From NCBI GenBank assembly GCA_009926245.1, contig RFPG01000053.1, forward strand, positions 1-7,518: a stretch of 7,518 nucleotides of DNA, given 5' to 3'. Below, piece after piece: positions 1 to 7,518 of this stretch. The DNA comes from Sphingobacteriia bacterium (GTDB taxonomy: Bacteria; Bacteroidota; Bacteroidia; UBA7662). The position numbers and the translations under genes were made by a program. The notes beneath the pieces are model-generated. The model searched no databases and had not been told where the DNA came from. It saw only the letters and a program-made list of their open reading frames with translations. Numbering within the stretch: position 1 is the stretch's first letter; each line of letters begins with the position of its first letter.

Positions 1-213
1 CATTTTCGGAGCACCAGCTTGGGGGGCGGCGCCAATACGGCACTGCCCATCTTTGGGCTTTTCATGCAAAAAGTTTATGGAGACAGCCGCTTGGGCATCC
101 AGCCAGCAAGCTTCAAAGCTCCCGACGGAGGCATCTCCATCAACATGGATTGTTCAGGGTATGCCTACGAAAAAGCCCAGGACGAAGACACCTGGGGCGA
201 TGCGGCTGACTAG
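1..213 (+). CDS. mrcA: Penicillin-binding protein 1A (class A), C-terminal end, 5' partial
   Basis: This is the last 70 codons of a gene that enters from the left edge; frame 1 is open from base 1 to the TAG at 211-213. Class A penicillin-binding proteins are membrane-anchored, periplasmic enzymes that polymerise glycan strands and cross-link peptidoglycan. The visible segment begins HFRSTSLGGGANTALPIF, which matches the block near the end of the transpeptidase domain (usually LGxGANTALPIW/F), followed by GLFMQKVYGD. The stretch FKAPDGGISINMDCSGY resembles the tail of Bacteroidota PBP1A proteins as I remember them. An acidic C-terminus (DEDTWGDAAD) follows. The SxxK, SxN and KTG active-site motifs and the glycosyltransferase domain lie outside the window, so catalytic competence cannot be judged. 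The TTG at 19 is an internal codon, not a start. The stop overlaps that of convergent atpC. The family call is firm; the symbol is by analogy with E. coli. Confidence 0.85.
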   Translation, partial: HFRSTSLGGGANTALPIFGLFMQKVYGDSRLGIQPASFKAPDGGISINMDCSGYAYEKAQDEDTWGDAAD

Positions 214-476
214 CCTTCTTCCTCCCCGATTCCCGGGCTGAGGACGATGACTTTGTTATGCAAAACCTCCACGACACCGCCTAGAAGGCGAAAGCGTGTT
301 GGTTGGCCTTGGGAGTCTTTGATCTCCAACGTGCCCGGGTTCTGCAAAGAGGCCATGATGGGAGCGTGATCGCGCAGGACCTCAAAAGGACCGTCGCTAC
401 CGGGGACCTTCACAGAGACCACCGAACCCTCAAAAAGAGTTTTTTCGGGGGTTAGTACCTGCAATTCCAAGGCCAT
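210..476 (-). CDS. atpC: F1F0 ATP synthase epsilon subunit, short form
   Basis: The product is 88 residues, the epsilon subunit of the F1 sector. It sits on the central stalk with gamma at the cytoplasmic face of the inner membrane. The N-terminus LELQVLTPEKTLFEGSV and the block GPFEVLRDHAPIMASL are the conserved beta-sandwich motifs (compare the HAP motif in other epsilon subunits). RLLGGVVEVLHNKVIVLSPG is the second conserved half. The protein ends directly after the sandwich, so the C-terminal two-helix domain of the roughly 135-residue E. coli protein is absent. Short epsilons of this kind are usual in Bacteroidota as far as I recall. The ATG (complement of 474-476) lies 3 bases after the atpD stop (TAA GCC ATG), so the two are probably co-transcribed and translationally coupled. 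The stop codon (complement of 210-212) shares CTAG with the convergent penicillin-binding protein gene. Confidence 0.95.
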   Translation of the reverse strand: MALELQVLTPEKTLFEGSVVSVKVPGSDGPFEVLRDHAPIMASLQNPGTLEIKDSQGQPTRFRLLGGVVEVLHNKVIVLSPGIGEEEG

Positions 477-479
477 GGC

Positions 480-4586
<4,107 letters not shown>

Positions 4587-4597
4587 CCCTTGGTTTT

Positions 4598-4605
4598 TAC
4601 CTTTG
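4598..4605 (+). promoter_or_regulatory. Candidate -7 promoter box for kynU
   Basis: TACCTTTG is an exact match to the Bacteroidota TAnnTTTG box and identical to the one before atpD. It lies in the 53-base gap between the receptor stop and kynU, 34 bases before the ATG at 4640, which predicts an untranslated leader of about 27-30 bases. TTTG at 4582-4585 is too close (12-base spacer) to be a standard -33 element. The gap has no convincing Shine-Dalgarno sequence and no clear terminator for the upstream gene, so read-through from 2085 is also possible. Confidence 0.5.
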
Positions 4606-4639
4606 GTCGGTCTTTTTACCCTCAAAATTCCCCTCAACC

Positions 4640-5902
4640 ATGAACCTCAACGAAGCACAATTAGCGGACCGGGACGATGAATTGGCTCCCTTTCGGTCCG
4701 AGTTTGCTTTTCCGGTTGGACCCAACGGAACGCCTTGGGTGTACCTCTGTGGAAATTCCCTGGGCTTGATGCCCTTGGCTGTCCCGTCAGCGGTGCAGGT
4801 GGAATTGGATTCTTGGGCTCGCTACGGAGTCGAAGGCCACTTTGAAGGTCCGCATCCTTGGATGCCTTACCACCGCAGGCTCACGGCCCCTTTGGCTCGC
4901 TTGATGGGCGCCTTGGAATCCGAAGTAGTGTCGGCGCATACCCTTACCGTGAATTTGCATTTGCTCATGGCCGGCTTCTACCGTCCCCAGGGGCAGCGCA
5001 CCAAGATTTTGGTAGAAGCCGGGGCCTTTCCTTCGGACCAATACGCCGTGGATAGCCAACTCAAACACCACGGCATCGACCCTGCAGAGGGCCTGATCGA
5101 AGTGGACACCGCCACTCCAAGGGGCCTTGACCCGACCACCTCGATTGTCGATGCCATCCGAAGTGCCGGGGATCAAACCGCGGTGGTTTTGCTGGGTGCC
5201 GTCCAGTACTACAGCGGAGCCTTCTTTGATGTACCAACGGTGGTGCGCGAGGCGCACCAAGTTGGAGCCTTGGTGGGCTTGGATTTGGCCCACGCCGCTG
5301 GCAATGTCCCCCTGTCCCTCCACGAGTGGGGTGTGGACTTTGCCTGCTGGTGTTCCTACAAATACCTGAATTCAGGACCGGGTGGTCCGGGCGGACTTTT
5401 TGTACACGAGCGGCATCACCATCGTCGGGACCTGGGCCGATTCGAAGGCTGGTGGGGGCACGATGAAAAAAGCCGGTTTGAGATGCCTCGGCATTTTGTA
5501 CCCGCCCCCGGTGCCGAAGCATGGCAACTTAGCAATGCTCAGGTCATGGCCATGGCGCCCCATGCGGTGGCCTTGGAGATCCACGACCGGGCAGGCATGG
5601 AACGACTGCGCATCAAGTCCTTGCGTTTAACGGCGATGTTGGAACAAATTCTGCAAGAATTTTTGGGGCAACATCCCCAACTAGACGGACGCTTGCTCAC
5701 CCCGGCCCTTCCAGAGCGGAGAGGTTGTCAGCTTTCGCTCAACCTTAGGCATCGTGGACGGGAAGTTTTTGATCACCTCCACCAACATGGAATCTTGGCT
5801 GATTGGCGCAACCCGGATACCATTCGGATGGCCCCGGTACCGCTATATACCTCCTATACCGATTTGCATCGAATTCAATCGGTGTTACAAAAATTTGTAT
5901 GA
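4640..5902 (+). CDS. kynU: Kynureninase
   Basis: The product is 420 residues, the usual length for the family. It is a cytoplasmic PLP enzyme (EC 3.7.1.3) that cleaves L-kynurenine to anthranilate and alanine, and 3-hydroxykynurenine to 3-hydroxyanthranilate, in tryptophan breakdown or NAD precursor synthesis. Fold type I features are intact: VYLCGNSLGL (34-43), EGHFEGPHPWMPYH (65-78), the cofactor-binding FPSDQYA (130-136), GLDLAHAAGN (213-222) with Asp215 and His218, and SYKYLNSGPGG (239-249) with Lys241 as the Schiff-base lysine. GWWGH (270-274), EAWQLSN (293-299) and IRMAPVPLY (395-403), whose Arg396 probably binds substrate carboxylate, complete the pattern. The ATG at 4640 is preferred; the frame is open back to a TTG at 4583, but that adds 19 unrelated residues across the promoter box. 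Its TGA overlaps the ATG of the next gene. No kynurenine monooxygenase, formamidase or tryptophan dioxygenase gene is in the window. Confidence 0.97.
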   Translation: MNLNEAQLADRDDELAPFRSEFAFPVGPNGTPWVYLCGNSLGLMPLAVPSAVQVELDSWARYGVEGHFEGPHPWMPYHRRLTAPLARLMGALESEVVSAHTLTVNLHLLMAGFYRPQGQRTKILVEAGAFPSDQYAVDSQLKHHGIDPAEGLIEVDTATPRGLDPTTSIVDAIRSAGDQTAVVLLGAVQYYSGAFFDVPTVVREAHQVGALVGLDLAHAAGNVPLSLHEWGVDFACWCSYKYLNSGPGGPGGLFVHERHHHRRDLGRFEGWWGHDEKSRFEMPRHFVPAPGAEAWQLSNAQVMAMAPHAVALEIHDRAGMERLRIKSLRLTAMLEQILQEFLGQHPQLDGRLLTPALPERRGCQLSLNLRHRGREVFDHLHQHGILADWRNPDTIRMAPVPLYTSYTDLHRIQSVLQKFV

Positions 5903-7518
5903 GATCCCCTTCGTTCCACCTGCCCATGGCAGGAATCCTTCTCGGTTTGTTCCTGCTAACAACCAACCTGAGCGCCCAGGTCCGTCGTTCCACCCTGAGT
6001 GGTTACGTCCGAGACGCCCAGACCGGCGAAATGCTGGTAGGCGCCAGCCTTTGGCTACCCGAAATCCAAAGCGGCACTTCCACCAATGCCTACGGGTTCT
6101 ATTCCCTCACCCTATCCCCGGGCTCCTACAACCTGCAGATCAGTTACGTGGGTTTCCAGACGCGGACCCTGCGCTTGGATTTGGATAGCAGCCGAGGGCT
6201 CAATTTCGAAATGCAGCCCCTCAACGATCTCCAAGAAATCCAAGTCGTGGACGATCGAATCAGCCGGCAGGCCCGGGAGGTCCAAATGAGCAAAATCGAA
6301 TTGACCCCGCAACAAATTCAACAAATCCCCATGTTGTTTGGGGAAAAGGACTTGCTCAAAACTTTTCAATTGATGCCAGGCGTCCAAAAAGGCAACGAAG
6401 GCAGTTCCGGCATCTATGTACGGGGCGGTGGGCCGGATCAAAACCTTATTCTATTGGACGAAGCGACGGTGTACAATGCCTCGCATTTGTTCGGGTTTTT
6501 TTCGGTCTTTAATGGGAACGCCATCAAAAATGCAAGCCTCACCAAGGGCGGATTCCCCGCTCGCTACGGAGGGAGGCTTTCCAGCGTTCTCGACATTACC
6601 ATGAAAGACGGCAACAACCGGGAATGGTGTACCGAAGGTAGTGTTGGGAATATTTCAGCCAATTTCACCGTCGAAGGTCCGCTTGCCAAAGACAAAGCCT
6701 CTATGATTATCTCGGGGCGTCGAACCTATTTTGATTTGTTGACCGCACCCCTGCTCCTGAGTAGTGGAGAGGGTTTGGGGGGTTATTTTTTTCAGGACCT
6801 TAACGCCAAATTCAATTACCAACTTGACGCAAGGAATCGACTCTATTTAAGCGGTTACCTCGGTCAGGATAAATTTTATGCAACGACCTTTGGTTCCAAC
6901 CCCCTCGAAAGAACCACCGCCTCCTTGGGATGGGGAAACAAAACCGGAACCCTGCGCTGGAATCACCAGGCCAACAGCCGAACCTTTGTGAACAGCAGCC
7001 TCATCCTAAGTGATTATACCTTTCTAATTCAACTCAAATCCAACGAAGGCAACGAGTTTTTTGATCTCCGCTACAATTCAACCATCCGGGATATTGGCGT
7101 TAAGGTGGACTTGGATTGGCTGCCCGTTCCGGAACACAAAATCAAAGCAGGCTTCCAATCCATTCGACACACCTTTGTTCCCACGGCCTTTGTTCTCAAG
7201 AATTCCCTCGCACCGGATTTTAATTTTGATAAAGTCGCCCGGGAGTATTCCTTGGAAAGCGGACTCTATGTTGAAGATGAATGGAGCCTGGGCGAACGGT
7301 GGTTGCTGCATCCGGGTCTGCGCATTTCCACCTTTGCAACGGGTAGCAAAACCTACGCCAGGCCCGAGCCCCGCATGGCCGCCCGCTACCTCTTGGGCGA
7401 TAACCAATCCATCAAGGCCGCCTATACCGAAATGAACCAGTACCTGCACCTGCTTTCGAATTCGGGTACCGGCCTTCCAACGGACTTGTGGGTGCCGGCC
7501 AACGAAAAAGTAGGGCCG
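5899..7518 (+). CDS. TonB-dependent receptor, 3' partial
   Basis: 540 codons are open to the right edge with no stop, so the C-terminal part of the barrel is missing. The start ATG overlaps the kynU stop (ATGA, 5899-5902). It gives a signal peptide with Arg2, a hydrophobic run AGILLGLFLL and probable cleavage at LSA|Q (26/27); the later Met10 would lose the basic residue. Residues 32-107 form a carboxypeptidase-regulatory-like domain (SGYVRDAQTGEMLVGASLWLP ... NAYGFYSLTLSPGSYNLQISYVGFQ). About 135-237 is the TonB plug: KTFQLMPGVQKGNEGSSGIYVRGGGPDQ, LLDEATVYNASHLFG, and GGFPARYGGRLSSVLDITMKDG. Barrel strands follow, with the recognisable QYLHLLSNSG-GLPTDLWVPA block near 514-534. Such receptors sit in the outer membrane and import ligands using TonB-ExbBD energy. 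No SusD-type lipoprotein gene is seen before the edge. Ligand unknown. Overlap with kynU suggests translational coupling. Confidence 0.93.
   Translation, partial: MRSPSFHLPMAGILLGLFLLTTNLSAQVRRSTLSGYVRDAQTGEMLVGASLWLPEIQSGTSTNAYGFYSLTLSPGSYNLQISYVGFQTRTLRLDLDSSRGLNFEMQPLNDLQEIQVVDDRISRQAREVQMSKIELTPQQIQQIPMLFGEKDLLKTFQLMPGVQKGNEGSSGIYVRGGGPDQNLILLDEATVYNASHLFGFFSVFNGNAIKNASLTKGGFPARYGGRLSSVLDITMKDGNNREWCTEGSVGNISANFTVEGPLAKDKASMIISGRRTYFDLLTAPLLLSSGEGLGGYFFQDLNAKFNYQLDARNRLYLSGYLGQDKFYATTFGSNPLERTTASLGWGNKTGTLRWNHQANSRTFVNSSLILSDYTFLIQLKSNEGNEFFDLRYNSTIRDIGVKVDLDWLPVPEHKIKAGFQSIRHTFVPTAFVLKNSLAPDFNFDKVAREYSLESGLYVEDEWSLGERWLLHPGLRISTFATGSKTYARPEPRMAARYLLGDNQSIKAAYTEMNQYLHLLSNSGTGLPTDLWVPANEKVGP

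Noticed and set aside
4787..5522. Minus-strand open frames (178 and 153 codons) opposite kynU
   Set aside because: They are shadows of a well-supported gene with no recognisable motifs or start signals.
6086..6604. Short open frames in both directions inside the second receptor gene (from 6086, 6112 and 6416)
   Set aside because: The third frame from 5899 is open for 540 codons and encodes a clear signal peptide, regulatory-like domain, plug and barrel, so the others are shadows.

Overview
The window looks like ordinary chromosomal DNA from a member of the Bacteroidota, moderately GC-rich for that phylum, perhaps Saprospiria- or Cytophagales-like. Three things point there: two outer-membrane receptor genes whose products have a carboxypeptidase-regulatory-like domain before the plug, an ATP synthase epsilon subunit made of the beta-sandwich domain only, and promoter-like TAnnTTTG boxes with no clear Shine-Dalgarno sequences. 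The finer lineage is a guess.

Layout, left to right. Bases 1-213 (+) are the last 70 codons of a class A penicillin-binding protein (PBP1A type). It converges on a minus-strand pair, atpC (210-476) and atpD (480-1988), the epsilon and beta subunits of F1-ATPase. The stop codons of the penicillin-binding protein and atpC share the tetranucleotide CTAG. A 96-bp divergent intergenic region (1989-2084) carries an exact TAnnTTTG box on each strand and an imperfect inverted repeat. Rightwards from it run three plus-strand genes: an 833-residue outer-membrane beta-barrel protein (2085-4586), kynureninase kynU (4640-5902), and a TonB-dependent receptor (5899 to the window edge, 540 residues visible, 3' end missing). 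The last two overlap by ATGA. kynU also has its own TAnnTTTG box in the 53-bp gap before it.

How the genes relate. atpD and atpC are a translationally close pair that supply the catalytic and central-stalk subunits of ATP synthase; the other subunit genes are not here. kynU is cytoplasmic and acts in tryptophan/kynurenine breakdown or NAD precursor synthesis. It is flanked by two outer-membrane import-type proteins, and the ATGA overlap suggests that kynU and the downstream receptor are co-translated. Whether that reflects a functional link is not shown by the sequence.

I saw no mobile element, CRISPR array, tRNA or rRNA gene, phage gene or clear rho-independent terminator. I do not see a strong case for a new biological system. 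The points most worth a second look are the kynU-receptor coupling, the G-quadruplex-type motif at the end of the first receptor gene, and the compact divergent promoter region.
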